Notes: generated by a model from the sequence alone, not told the origin. A DNA stretch of 64,000 nt from Byssochlamys sp. IMV 00236 (GCA_001931875.2 MSJH02000827.1:62001-126000); one strand, 5' to 3'. Counted from the stretch's first letter, positions 1 through 12,139 are shown. Numbers and translations are program-made.

Positions 1-3000
1 ATGGACAGCGTAATACGTGCCAGGAAACTTGGATTGCGTTGTTCTGGGAACACGCTGCCGTAAGATTGTCGTGGAGAGGGCGGCCGGATTGGCGCGAGCA
101 CGGTCAGTCTCCATTGCTATAAGGGATTGGAAGGCCGGACCAAAGTTGAGACCTGCCTCAGCGAGTTTCTTGTACCACGGGCCCATGCTCCATTTCTCAT
201 AATTGGATGTGTCTATAGGGGACATTATGCTGCATGTGGTCGCGGTTGACACCTTGATGTTTCCGGTGCAGTGAACAACAGAGGTACCCTCCTGCATCGA
301 TGAGACGGAGAACTCATACCATGAAATGGACATCATCGCTTTCGAGATCTTTTCAGGCGCCATGACCGTGAAGAGCTCAGTTTGCTGCTGTTCATCCAAC
401 GAGACTGTCAAGGCCGAGGCGATGTTGACGTTGCGGACAGTGAAGCTTGGACGGGTCGTCTGTGACTCTGTGATTCCTTGGATCTGGGAGATAGCTTCGA
501 CAGCCATAGCAATATATCCTGCGGCCGGGAAGACGACCTGGCTTTCTAGCTTGTGGTCTTCCAGCCAGGGTATCTCGTTGGGTTTCAAAATGTTACGCCA
601 AACACGGTCGATACCGTTTCCAGCCGCCATCTCCGAGCCCAACAGCTCATGCCGGATGTGGCGACGGCTGCGCAGGTCGCTGCTCAATCTCGACTCCCGC
701 CACAGGAGCTGGGTATAGCTCCAGTGGTATGGTGGTAGATTATGTATCACAGATAACTGTGACTCTGGGACGTCAATACCATTAACGCCTAAGAAGTCCA
801 ACTCATGTCCGCTGAGATAGAGGGCTCCAGCAAGAGTCTTGAGGCAGGTATCGGCATCTTTGCCTCTGACTAGAGAGGCGTTGTATGGCAGTTGCTCCTC
901 TGACAACTTCAGGGACGTCCGGATCTGCTTGATGGGAAGCTGTAGAGCTGAGTGAGGACCAATCTCAACCAGATGGTATTTGCCTGTTTCCAGGATGTTC
1001 TGCACAGCATCGTTGAATTGGACCGAGTTCTCGAGGTTCTTGCGCCAGTAGTCAGCTTCGAGGGCAGCGGTTGAGTTACCAGAATAGGATCTGGGACCAT
1101 CACTGCCAACGCTGGAGAAAAGAGAGATAGATCCATCACTAAGCCTGTTACGCTCTAGTTCAACGGTGGGTAGCGAAGGCCAGGCCTTGCGGACGAGCTG
1201 CTCGTATTCATCTCCGATCTCCGCCATCATATAGGAGTGATATGCCTTGCCTCCAGTCTGCAGCCTGCGTGCAAACACGCCGGACCGTTCGGCTTCCTTT
1301 TGAAGGATGTCGATACCATTCATGCTTCCACTCACCGTTACACTTTCGGGAGAGTTGACACAGGCAATGACGACCTTTCCTCCAAGTGAGAGCTCTTCGA
1401 TAAACTTAGATGCCCGTCCAGGACCGGTTCCGAGAGCCAACATGGCACCTTCGGACGTAGCGTGGCTCACGGCTAGGCCACGATAGTATGCAACGACGAT
1501 GGCTTGAGCTGCACTGATAAGACCGGCTGCGAAAGCAGCTCCGATCTCACCCGAAGAATGGCCAACAACAACATTGGGGGTGATTCTCCAGGTGCGTAGA
1601 ATTTCGACAATACCGATTTGGACTGCAGTGCAAAGGGGCTGGGAATACTGAGCTTCGGCAACTTTGCTTGAGGAAGCCGGTTCCATGAGCATGCTTTTGA
1701 TGGACCATGTGGGGGCGTCCGGGAGGTTCTGAAGGATGTGATCCAGATAATCGATCGTGACCTTGTAGATGGGGCTTTTCTTGAGTAGCTCCTTGCCCAT
1801 CTCTGGCCACTGAGCTCCCTGTCCAGTGAAGATGAAACCTAGCTCATACTTGGGAATAGGCCTCTTCGCGGTTACCAATGCCCCTTCGGTGACCAGCTGA
1901 TTTTTCGCCTCCCTCGGGCTAGCAAGAACGTATCCCTTCTTGGAGAGATTGGAGCGTCGGTTCGCCAAGGTGTAACACAGGTCACGGAAATCGTGTTTGT
2001 GAACGCTCAGGCTGGCTCCCAGATCCTTAACACGGGCTTCAAGAGCTTCTGCTGTCGATGCTGATAGTGGGAGCAGATATGTCTTTGTATAGTCCTCCAA
2101 CCTGTCCTTTGAACTCCTTGCAGCTGTGAATCCGGGCAGTGCAGTCTCCACAGAGTCAATGATGGCATGCGCATTGGCGCCGCCAAAGCCGAAGGAGTTG
2201 ATACTAGCTCGATGGATAGGTGATGGCCAATTAGTAGCCTTGGTGACAATTTGCATGTTCCACTCATCCAGGTGCACTTTTTAACATTAGAATCTACATA
2301 CGAACAAGAATTGAAAAGGAAGTATGACTTACGCTTTGGGTTGAGCTTGGTCAATCCTACTGTGGCCGGAATGGACAGCTTTTCAAATGCAAGCACGCAT
2401 TTGATGATGGCTGTGATCCCACTTGCGGCTTCACTGTGGCCGACATTGGTTTTGTTCTGCTTTCAGTCAGAGAATATCCAATTATTAGAAGAAAGCTTTC
2501 CACATACAGCACCAATGAGTAGAGGATAGTGACGATCCGAGCCCTGGAAGACGCGGCTCAGACCTTCGACCTCCATAGGGTCGCCAACAGCCGTTCCGGT
2601 ACCGTGACATTCCACATAATCGGTATCCCGCACTGTGAGTCCAGCCATGCGATATGCCTTGCGAATAACCTCCTCCTGGCCCGAAACACTAGGCTGCGTT
2701 ATACCAGATGTCTTTCCGTTTCTGTAATTATATCAATATCAAGCCTATTATGTACGAAGGAGACAGCCTTACGCATTTATAGCGGTGCCCCGGATCACAG
2801 CGCGGATCGGGTCGCCATCTTTGATAGCAGCCGACAGCCTCTTGAGATATAACGCACTCACACCCTCAGCACGGCCGTATCCATCGGCACTCGCGTCAAA
2901 CGTGTGGCATGTCGACGTAGGAGAGAGGACACCTCCCTTCGATGTACCTAGGTGCTGCTCAGGCCCCGTAATCAAGTTGGCACCAGCCACGATGGCACCA

Positions 3001-3786
3001 TCACACTCGCCACTAATCAGAGCGCGCGCTGCATTGTGCAAACAGTAGATCGATGACGAGCAGGCGGTATCCAGGGTATAGCTAGGGCCGCGGAGGTCAA
3101 AAATGTAACTGACACGGTTGGAAAGGATAGCCGTGCACGAGCCAGTGGCACTATATCGATGCAGCGACTCAGGGTCGCGAGCCTGCATGGTCTGGAAATC
3201 GACAGTGAAGTTGCCGACATACACACCAATATTAGCTCCTGCAATGCCGGAGAGTGTGGCCCCAGAGCTCTCGAAGCATTCGTAGACAACCTCAAGCAGT
3301 TTACGCTGCTGAGGATCCATGTAGGTAGCTTCGAGATTGTTGATACCAAAGAAGGAATTCTCAAACTGTCTCGGGTCCTCCTGGAGAAAGTATCCCCCCT
3401 CTGTGTTCATCACGCCGGATCGGTCACCCTCTGGATGGAAGAAGCCGTCAACATTGAACCGTTCCTTTGGGACCTTGCATCGTCCGGTTCGCTCGTTCAC
3501 AAGCATCTCCCAGAAGTCGTCGGGAGAGTTGACTCCACCAGGAAGTCGGCAGGCTTTACCATGTTAGCTGGATAAACGTGAATTCTATAGCAGTCGACAT
3601 ACCCATGCCCACGATAACAACGGGATCGTAGTTCAGACCGTCCGTCTGGAGAGTTTTCGACAGAGAGGAGTCGGGAGTCATGGCGTCCCCCAGGGGCATA
3701 GCAGCAAAGCCATTAGGCTGCTTGACTGCAATGGGACGGTTAAGCCGTTCAAGTGGGCTACTCTCGGTCACTCCAATTGATCCCAT
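1..3786 (-). CDS. Highly reducing type I polyketide synthase (5' part; KS-AT-DH seen, gene runs off the left edge)
   Basis: This multidomain synthase builds a reduced polyketide chain and is the core enzyme of the cluster. Exons on the minus strand are 3786-3603, 3553-2773, 2721-2508, 2456-2333 and 2276 to beyond base 1; all phases agree, giving 1193 residues before the edge. The ketosynthase has the DTACSSS active site (Cys226) and the ECHGTGT histidine motif. The acyltransferase has GHSSGE (Ser675). The dehydratase begins near residue 970, with His1009 in a DHKLES..FP motif and a later NFGPAFQ segment. KS-AT-DH order and the N-terminal IVGMACRLPGG segment are typical of fungal HR-PKS. Any methyltransferase, ER, KR and ACP domains would lie outside the window. 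The DH motif has Ser where HxxxGxxxxP usually has Gly. It is transcribed away from the SDR at 4523, sharing its promoter. The product is unknown. Confidence 0.95.
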
Positions 3787-4046
3787 GGTGAGTTTCGTGG
3801 TTTCAGATCTAAGACAGTGATGGACAATAAGAAGCCGAAGGCTAGTGTAGCAAAAGATCAAGTAGAGAACGTAGAGAGCTTTGTATAATCTAAATGATAT
3901 ATTGCCCCGGAGCACTCTGATGAATTATTCCATGAACTAAACTCAAAGGCTCTGATGGAGAGTTTATAGGTTATCCGAGCCCTTGAAAAATCGGTTTCGA
4001 GAATCCCACAACAGCTACACAGTATTATTTTTTTTTTCTTTTTTTT

Positions 4047-4066
4047 NNNNNNNNNNNNNNNNNNNN
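4047..4066. other. Assembly gap (20 N) within a poly-T tract
   Basis: Twenty N bases are flanked by T runs on both sides (about 4028-4046 and 4067-4077). The true tract length is unknown. It lies in the PKS/SDR shared promoter, so spacing between regulatory sites across it is uncertain. Confidence 0.98.
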
Positions 4067-4183
4067 TTTTTTTTTTTCGGGGAGGCTTATAGTAACGCAT
4101 CTTCGTATTCAGACGCAACGCCACTGCAGAGGAAAACTAGAAATTTTCCACAATGTCATCTGGGAGGCGGCAGGGATCGGCAT

Positions 4184-4253
4184 CTGACATGACAGGCCTG
4201 ACAGTCAAAGTGTCAGATAGCTCGAGACAGTCTTACTATATTGTTACTGTCAG
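4184..4253. promoter_or_regulatory. CTGACA/TGTCAG cluster in the PKS/SDR bidirectional promoter
   Basis: The 736-bp spacer between the divergent PKS (start 3786) and SDR (start 4523) holds CTGACA at 4184 and 4198 and TGTCAG at 4211 and 4248, plus TGACAG at 4190. The pair at 4198 and 4211 is a perfect inverted repeat with a 7-bp spacer. The same hexamer clusters upstream of other genes in this region, so I infer an operator for a cluster regulator. No binding protein is proven. Confidence 0.5.
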
Positions 4254-4522
4254 AATACTGCCCGCTAACTCTTCACATGCTTATAGTTATTTCCAGCCAA
4301 TGAAAACAATTCACTAAGTCTTATTTGCTCATTCTCTTTATGCGATGTTTCTTGGTGGTCAGTAGCTAGTCATAAACTCAGCCCAGCCGCATGCTTACGA
4401 ATTTGTGATGAGATTCGGTTCATTCGCCCTGGCTTTTCTGTTCAATGATTAGAAAACTACAAAAGTAACAAATAAGCAAGTAACACGCAAATGTATAACT
4501 TTTCTCTATACGTTTGCAGATA

Positions 4523-5864
4523 ATGGCTAAAACATCGAAAATAGTTCTGATCACCGGGTAGGACCAACCTTGGACAATTGTTATTTCTCAGATGTTCTCA
4601 TGCTCATTACTACCTAGCTGTGGAGAAGGGGGTATTGGCGAGGCTCTGGCGCTGGAATACTGTGCAAAAGGTATTTCCCCTATGGAATATTGACCATGAC
4701 AAATGCGTTAAAGGGTGCAACCTCACAAATTCCAGGATGCAAGGTCCTCACTACCGTTCTTCCATGGGAACGCAAAGAACATCTGACGTCCAAGGGCATC
4801 TCTTGCTACACGCTCGACATCACCCAGGATGAATCGGTTCGAGAACTTGCAAAGACTATTCAAAAGGATTTCGGGAACTCTCTCGATATACTAGTCAATA
4901 ACGCGTACGTGATCCTGGTCTCCATCAAGTGAAAAGGCCCATCTAATATCTTCCCAGAGGAATATGTAAGGCTATCCGCCTTTAATGTGGAACGTGCTTA
5001 TCCGCTTCCTAGGTTACACTATGACAGCGATTGATACCGATGTCGAAGAAGTCCAGAAAATGTTTGATGTTAATCTTTTTGGCCATATGAGAATGGTCCG
5101 TGAATTTCATCCGCTCCTGATCCGTGCTCAGGGGTGCATTGTCAACATTGGCTCCGTCGGAGGAATTGTGCCTTATATGTATGGATGTAAGTCCCTTCAA
5201 CTGACCCGTTGTCGTCGACGAAGCCTCACATTTGTAGCATCTTATAATGCAAGCAAAGCAGCTCTACATCACTGGGGAAATACACTCAGAGTTGAAATGA
5301 GCCCGCTTGGGTTAGTATCTAGTTTCTATTGACTGCTATCATGCTGACGAAACCAGGGTTCGAGTTCTGAATGTGAGGGAATCGACAAGTTCATCTTCGG
5401 GCTCCTAAGTTTAACAGAGACCGCAGATCATTTCAGGTAACATTGGAACGAAGATACTGCGACGTGACGCGTCACGGACCCTGCCAACGGGATCGTTTTA
5501 CTCAAAACTCAAGGAAGAGTTTGAAGCCCATGTTCAGCGCACTCCGCGTAAGAAATATCCTCACGCTTCTTATATGCCTTACTGAAACTCACCAAGATAC
5601 GACTGACCGCCACATATACGCGAAAAAGGTTGTTCCACAGTCCCTCAGAGCATACCCTCCAGCCTGGTACTGGGTGGGAAGCACCTCTGGAATCGTGTGG
5701 TTCATGGATATCTTTGGTTTTCGTACCGCATGGGTGAGTAGTCAGTCCTCATTCGAATATGGCTCCCTAATTGGATCTAGGATTATATTCAATGGCCTGT
5801 CTTTGGCTTGGGAAAGCTGCAGAGAGAGACAAGAATGTGGCTGCAATCAGTGGTGGCTCAATAG
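4523..5864 (+). CDS. Short-chain dehydrogenase/reductase, AYR1-like
   Basis: A NAD(P)H-dependent SDR of 289 residues, closest by eye to the 1-acyl-dihydroxyacetone-phosphate reductase (AYR1) group. Exons are 4523-4557, 4618-4670, 4736-4904, 4958-4965, 5013-5186, 5238-5310, 5357-5372, 5427-5547, 5597-5733 and 5781-5864; every junction is in phase. The cofactor motif is TGCGEGGIG (residues 11-19), followed by an NNAG motif completed across an intron and the catalytic YNASK (Tyr149, Lys153). The C-terminal third, with an aromatic YPPAWYW stretch, resembles the membrane-leaning tail of AYR1-like proteins. It has ten exons, including an 8-nt micro-exon. It shares a promoter with the PKS, so it probably reduces a keto group on the polyketide or a late intermediate. 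The substrate is inferred only from context. Confidence 0.85.
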
Positions 5865-6356
5865 ATCGGCTCTATGTACCAATCTTCTAGTTCTGTAGAC
5901 GATAGGATATTTCAAGAGGTAAACGTTCTTGATCAGGGATCTGTGTAGTTATATGTGTAGCTATCTGGCTCAAGCTATAGAAACCCAGACTATGCGCGGC
6001 ACTATGGCAGGGAGAACTCCTACAGGACTCCCTAGATGGACTGATGCCTCGAACATATATGCGTGTAGTTCCTACGAATCAACATTTGGAACCCTTGAGG
6101 ATTTGTGCACATATGCATGAATAAATTCGAAATTTGGTGGCCTTATTAAATTTATTGTTGAATTGCAAGAGTCTTGCAGTACTGCACCGGATGTCTTCAT
6201 AATATCCTGATCTTGAAAAGCAAGTTGTGTTTAAGCTATAAACCTAGGATCATTCATTGGAGGTGACGTCTTATTGTGCACAGATATCAAAGAAAGTGTG
6301 TATATTCTTGTTTAATTATACCATGTCTGGTCAAGGCTGAGTTGGGTCAGACTAAT
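5865..6356. other. Spacer between convergent SDR and cupin genes
   Basis: The stretch is about 490 bp long. I see no supportable gene; it should hold the 3' ends of the two convergent transcripts. Confidence 0.6.
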
Positions 6357-6997
6357 TCAAGCGCCTCTGCCTTCATACTCCTTCTCAAGCTCCCCAAGAT
6401 ATCCCTCGACCTTTTCTCCATTGACAACAAGCTCTTTGCAGTCCAAGAGAATATACATCATACGACCAGGCTCTGTACCATTCCCAGTAATATTCTTCCA
6501 CTTGTGGGCTGTCGCACGCTGGACACTGACATCTCCCCTCTTCATGATACGCGATTCCCCTGAGTCAAGAGTGAGCTCAAATTCACCCTCCAGCACAATA
6601 CCGTAGTCAATAGAGAGCGCTCTGTGCATGGGAGACTCCACACCAGGTCCAAAGTCGATCATCCGTACCAAGGTACCATTGTGGATATGTAGACCGGGCT
6701 GACACTTTAGTCATGTTTCGCAATATATCTAGGATCTTGGCGGTAACATACTTCATTCTCCCGGGCGTATTTGATATCTCTCTCATCGTTGAGGTCGACT
6801 GGATTCTCGAATGTGGAATACAAGATGTTGGCAACAGCCTGGTTTTGGCCCATGACTCGGTGGTGGTCACCAGTGTCTGTCACAAGGAAATGACCCTTTC
6901 CGTCCTTGTTGTAGCCGGTTATGTGGCGCTGGATGGGACGGAGACCAGGGGCTGGGAAGCCGTCGGTGATGAAGTCGATTCCGGCGGTGGTGGCCAT
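6357..6997 (-). CDS. Small single-domain cupin protein
   Basis: A 195-residue protein with one cupin beta-barrel. Exons are 6997-6752 and 6698-6357, with a 53-bp intron in phase 0. The start at 6997 is chosen because the family-like MATTAGIDF segment begins there and nothing conserved is seen upstream. The C-terminal half carries the cupin core: a [20 protein letters not shown] segment with the first histidine, then a turn and a [14 protein letters not shown] segment with the second. The usual HxH metal pair is not obvious in the first motif, so metal use is uncertain. Small cupins occur in fungal polyketide clusters, where some act as cyclases, decarboxylases or dehydratases. Its place between two SDRs suggests a tailoring step, but the reaction is unknown. 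Confidence 0.8.
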
Positions 6998-7124
6998 CTT
7001 TGTACCGTGACTCTTGCTAAGCCGTGAAGTTCTGGTATGTGTATAGTCAGCTTTATGGTACATGACAGTGTACTAGAACCCTTCAATATATATGTTGGGA
7101 ATGTCGCACTTTCTGAGATGCAGT

Positions 7125-7206
7125 CTGACAGCTTGACCACATAGCCAAGCCCGCATAATTTGAGCTGACCTGACATGCCCGCTGTGCAGCCTGACAAGTA
7201 TGACAG
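7125..7206. promoter_or_regulatory. CTGACA cluster upstream of the cupin gene
   Basis: CTGACA occurs at 7125, 7170 and 7191 and TGACAG at 7201, all within 82 bp and 130-210 bp upstream of the cupin start. A further TGACAG lies at 7062. This matches the PKS/SDR promoter motif. The rest of the 6998-7489 spacer shows no gene. Confidence 0.45.
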
Positions 7207-7489
7207 GCTGCGTAGACTTTTGTGGCCCAAAGTCGAAGTAAGCACCGCAGGCTGACTCGGAAGCCTTGCTCCTGTTGCTCCTGTTGGTATCGTACTATCC
7301 TTTGTCCGGACCTGAGTCTAAGAGGGATCTAAGTTGTCGGCCACGGTTCGTGTCTATCTATCATCCATATGGTCAGGAATGATAGCCAACAAGTGGAATT
7401 ACGGTCTAGAATGAGCTCTTCAGAAAACTTGAATATGCCACAGTAGACTACGATTCAACTTCTCCTGTCAAATATTGCCACCGAGTGTC

Positions 7490-8514
7490 TTACACATGAG
7501 CCGTCAAAGTAGTTCCACCATCCACAATCCAATTGCTTCCGGTGACATAGCTCGCTTTCGGGCTGCTTAAGAATAGGATTATATCTGCTATCTCATCCAC
7601 GTGCGCAATGCGTCCCATTGGCACTGCATCCGCCATCAATCTCTCCAAATCAGGAATTCCTTCGATTGCTCGGTCGACCATCGGGGTTCCAACCCACGAA
7701 GGACTAATGCAATTGACTCTGATTCCGTAGCGAGCGTTATCGAGAGCTGGACTCATATTAGGCTCATATACATGCTCTTTAATTGGTATATGTGACTTGA
7801 CATACCCGCATTCCGAGTCAAACCTAAAACCGCATGTTTAGAGGTCGTATACTGGGTGAGTAGCGGTGTTGCGACAAAGGACGCGCACGAAGCCAGGTTG
7901 ATGATGACACCGCGCCAGGACCCTCGTTCTGGATTCTGTTCGTTAACGAGGGTCGGATTCTGGTCCTTCATCACTTTAGAGACGGCTCTCGTGACCAGAA
8001 AGGTTCCCATGACGTTGACATTGAGAAAACGAGCAAATTCCGAAACAGACGCATCTGCGATTTCTGCTGGATCTTGCACACCGATCTAAAAGATGAAAGG
8101 GTGAGATCCAGAATGAACAAGATGAAGCAGAAGGAACCTACTCCTGCAGAATTAACGGCATAGTTGATTTGACCAAATTCCTGGATTGTCGCCGCGACGG
8201 TCGAGTCTACCTGCGTCTCGCTTGTTACATCTGCAGATAGCGCCAGAGCCTTGTACTTCGGATGAGTGGCCAGCTCACGGCTTTCAGCCGCAGCCTCTTC
8301 GGCGAAACGCAGGTTAAGATCCACGAAGACAACTCCAGCAGCGCCCTCCTTTGCGAATGCAAGAGCACATGCTTTTCCAATACCGCTCCCTGCAGCAGCG
8401 AATGAGTTTATAGGACAAAGATTGAAAACAGAGAGAGGGGGAGAGAGAAAAGACATCAGAGTAACAATGGTACCTACCTGCGCCGGTTACCAGAGCGTAT
8501 CCGTCGATATTCAT
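7490..8514 (-). CDS. Short-chain dehydrogenase/reductase (classical SDR)
   Basis: A 273-residue NAD(P)-dependent oxidoreductase of the FabG-like classical SDR family. Exons are 8514-8478, 8389-8142, 8085-7806 and 7746-7490, with three small introns (56-88 bp) that keep frame. Motifs are TGAGSGIG (residues 10-17) for the cofactor, DVTSE after strand 3, NSAG, and the catalytic YTTSK (Tyr174, Lys178) with a Ser near 161-164. The C-terminus has the usual SPSWVGTPM and VTGSNWIVDGG segments. An aspartate after the second strand (VDLN) hints at NAD(H), which is an inference. It sits between the cupin and bZIP genes, and its promoter carries the shared CTGACA motif, so it is probably a tailoring enzyme of the cluster. 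Confidence 0.9.
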
Positions 8515-8725
8515 TGTGTTAACAATACTTGAGAAGGCAAGCTGTAGCAAACAGATCCAGTGAATTGAGAAGCATGATATACAGATATGGCGCTTAAGCC
8601 CTTCCTCTGGAAATATAGTATCCAGACACTACTGGGATCTAGCAGTCGTAAACAACACTGGGGCTCTCTCTATTCCGTATTCTTGGCCTGCGGTCAGCGT
8701 CAGACGTGGTGATTATCCCGCTAAA

Positions 8726-8826
8726 CTGACACGGAACTATGCCGCTGTGTAATCTGACAGGGGATTATATTTCTCGCACGAGGCAGCCAAATATAAAACT
8801 TCTATAGAGTGGTGTCATATCTGACA
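8726..8826. promoter_or_regulatory. CTGACA cluster upstream of SDR2
   Basis: CTGACA occurs at 8726, 8754 (as CTGACAG) and 8821, between 212 and 312 bp upstream of the SDR start at 8514. The motif is the one in the PKS and cupin promoters. The 8515-9124 spacer holds no gene that I can support. Confidence 0.4.
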
Positions 8827-9124
8827 TTATGCTTTTTATAAGGCTCTAATTACTGATTCATGGTCTTGTGTACCAGGTTTGCACGCAGTAGAGTTTCGCG
8901 TTTCCATAATATTATATATCGTCTCGCTAGTGCTTGGCGATAATTCTAAATGTGTCTCGACGCGAGTTCGAAGTCTAGACGAAATTTGCAATTTCGGAAG
9001 AATCTGAGAAGCCCATCAAATTTTATTCAGTTCTGTATTTCTATATTGGTTAAATAAAGGGCATAGGACATACAATGCTGACCTAACTAAGTATTGACGC
9101 ATTCCTCTAACTGATGAGCTTTGT

Positions 9125-10369
9125 TCACTCATGCTCATTCGCATTCCCAATATACACAACAATCACTCGCTGCTGGTCCTCTGAATTCTCATCCAGATAA
9201 TACCGTGTATCTGTTGTCAGCGGTGGCGACGGTGGACCCACTCTAGCACTAGAGAGCCTCGGGAAACCCCTGCGAACCGTCTGCGAGTGCGAGGGAACTC
9301 CCAACTTGATCGTCACATTAGATTGTCGAGCTAGTTCGGACAACGCCGGGCTTTCCTGGATTATCCGGTGTAGCTGATTGAGATCCTCTCGATTGTGGTA
9401 CACATGGCAACCGCAGTTCATACAGGCTCTGCTCTCGATACCTGCTGGGTGTAGAGTACTATGCGGGGTTGCCTGATGGACTTTGGGAACTGTGCGCGTG
9501 GAATTAGGGTTGGTTGAGTGACGGGACGAACACCAGTTCCCTAGCTCGCAGAATGAGCGACACTGGCCTTGCGGTGCCCGCCAGGGATCGGCGGGAACTT
9601 GACTAGGAGGGGTATATGACCCTGATGAGTGAAAGAGGTCAGGGCCATTATTATTATTATTGTGTTTCGATCCGTGGAGGATGGCCCCCACGGAGCTGGA
9701 ATCATGTGACAGGATACTTACCTTGGTCGATGCCAACGACAGACCCCATGCTGGACTTTACATTTTCGGAGTCGAACAGGAAGGGAATCGGTGAGGATAC
9801 TGGTCCGGACAGGTGACAGTCCATGGGGACGTAGTCCTGGCTGGACAGTGCCGTGCTCGTTTCGTCCCCAGGCATGCGAGGTGAAATCGTCTCCGGATAG
9901 GTAGCTCCATCTAGTAGGTCATCGATGGAGAGTTGTGGGTCAAATTCTGGCAAGTTCAGCTCCTTGTTGGAATCCAAGGTGGACGTCTGACTGTCGGACG
10001 CGTCGTGTGCATCAGGTTGCGTCAAACACCGAGATGTATATTTCCTATTCGTAACAGTTGCAGCAACGCCTCTGGGAACAGCCGCCACTTCGTTGGCACC
10101 ACTGTCCACAGTCGCTGTCGGATCCGAAGCCGCTGCAGAGCCTAATTCCAGATGAACAGACTGGTTCTGAAGGCGTTTTCGTTCGCCTGTGTGAATTGAC
10201 TCCCGTCAGCTCACTAGAAACAGCTTCGATTGTAAGGAGAGATATCCTCACGGTGTCTGCGCTGAGACATGCGATTCTGGATTCGCTTTCGAAGTCCTGG
10301 CTCGGCGACCTGGATCCAGTCCTCCCATTCTACCTGTTCACTTCTTGATGGTGTCATTAGAAATTTCAT
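9125..10369 (-). CDS. bZIP-type transcription factor, candidate cluster regulator
   Basis: A 359-residue protein with an N-terminal basic region. Exons are 10369-10252, 10186-9722 and 9621-9125, in phase. Residues about 28-45 read as a fungal bZIP basic region (RKRIQNRMSQRRH, then RERKRLQNQ), with the N-x7-R signature split by the first intron. A clear heptad leucine zipper is not seen after it; this also happens in the fungal bZIP group with degenerate zippers. The middle is acidic and Ser/Thr/Pro-rich, suiting an activation domain. The C-terminal half has a Cys cluster (CMNCGCHVYH) and ends in an acidic tail. The second intron contains an ATT microsatellite. Its position among tailoring genes makes it a candidate pathway activator. 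Confidence 0.75.
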
Positions 10370-12115
10370 ACGAAAAATAGCACAATACGCAGAAGCACGT
10401 TCTAAGGGTCGGTCCAGATGAGAAGCTCCGGCCTGATAACGAGATAGCCAAGAATCTAGTCGCAGACCTTCTAATATATTTTCTCTACAAGAACCTCTGT
10501 CAAGTCAGCTGGAAAGGATGTTATATATGTCGATGCATTTACAATCAATTCATAATAAGCAGCACGGCCATATATGGCGTGATGTTGACGATAAGATCGA
10601 AGACGGCTCGGGAAAGTCGACAGAAATGAAACCCCTGGCGCCGTTCCCTCGGTGCTGTAACCTCGTATCTGTCCCCCAAATGGAATGGGAAGGGGGCTGG
10701 CTGTGAGGGAGAAGGGGCTGGCTGTGAAAGAGAATGATACAATCGCATTACAATGTTCGGCCTCGTTGCTCTGACTGCATACCAGAGCTAGTCGAGCACT
10801 ATGAGGGCTGAGATTCATGCATGGTTTGTCACTGTTTAGGCTTGTGGACAAGGAATCTAGAGATACTATCGATATAAGCTGAGGAAGGACCGGACACACC
10901 AGTAGAGTGTTCTTACTATCAAAACAAATGCTATGCCTAACTTGGTACAAGCAGCGGGTGACATCCTGGCAGATCCGCGTACTGATGAGTATTATACGGT
11001 AGAAGTGTGCTATTATGCGCACTTCGGAATTCGTTCACCTATTGAATACAAAGATAGGCATCTACGTACTGGTTCTCGGAGAAAGGTAATCGAGTATATG
11101 CATTTTGGCTTACCAAGAATGTAAGAAATGAAGATTAGGTGAGCACTATCTTCTCCATTGCTAAGGACAGCACGCATGCATATAATTACATGACGGACCA
11201 ATCACTTAAGCCATGTCCTGACTCGCGACTACCTGAGAGATGCGGATCTCCACGAAGATCTTGTTATCTTCGAGTCTCATGCGAGACGTTTGATACGCCA
11301 AATACGCAAAATTTCTCCATACGCGGTGCTATTGACAGGATTAGTCCTTCAGTTTCCCGTTTAGTTGCCGCTCTTATCTATCCTTACCGTGCAATCCCCT
11401 TGGCGTTCATACGCGCATGTTATTTGTCAGGATCGAAATAGAGCCAGTCTCCTGCAAATACAACATCCGTGTTGACGGTGGGAGAGAGGCCAGGGACGGT
11501 AGATATGGTATGTACCTCCAGATGTTGTCTGGTGTCCGGCGGTCAGCCCATTCCGATTGCAAACTAAAGCCAGTCATAGAAAGAGAAAGAAGTGTGCGGT
11601 GTCTCCTGTAGACATTATCACCCCAAACTCGCTCAAAAAGCCTTAATGACCAAAGGCCAATGAGGTTGACACACAGTCACTCACATAGTGAATAAACTCG
11701 GATCCAGAATTAACCTCGCCCATTCCATGATGAAGAAGCAAAATGCGCCAGCCATAGTCAGCCGCATAATTTCTTTTTTCTATATAAACCACTGGGAAAT
11801 AGGACCCGCACCGACGGGCTGGCCTCTACCTGCAACTAGCTAATGGTCCCAAGAATTAACTCATGTAGCGAATCTCGGACGGCCCAAGCAGCTGTGGCGT
11901 GCAGCTTGAGGATAAGCGGGTCTGAGGGAGGGGGACCCAGTCTGGACGTGTTCCATCGTGGGATTATGGCGTTTAATCCGATGCGAAGGGGAAAAAGAGA
12001 CTGATTGTCAATTGCCAGGTGGGCTGGAGAACCAAGGCTGGGCAAGTTCCAATATTGAGATACTGTATCTAACCCTCTTTTATAATTCATATAATCGTTT
12101 TGCTGCAGTACTTTT

Positions 12116-12139
12116 GGGGGGGGGGGGGGGGGGGGGGGG
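12116..12139 (+). repeat. Homopolymer run of 24 G
   Basis: An uninterrupted run of 24 guanines. It can in principle form a G-quadruplex and is prone to length error in sequencing, so the exact count should not be trusted. Confidence 0.95.

Noticed and set aside
9640..9662. ATT microsatellite
   Set aside because: Lies wholly inside the second intron of the bZIP gene and is too short to list as a separate element.
10471..11022. Minus-strand open frame of 183 codons
   Set aside because: No domain, low-complexity Ser/Leu-rich composition and no splice partners; it looks like chance in a gene-free stretch.
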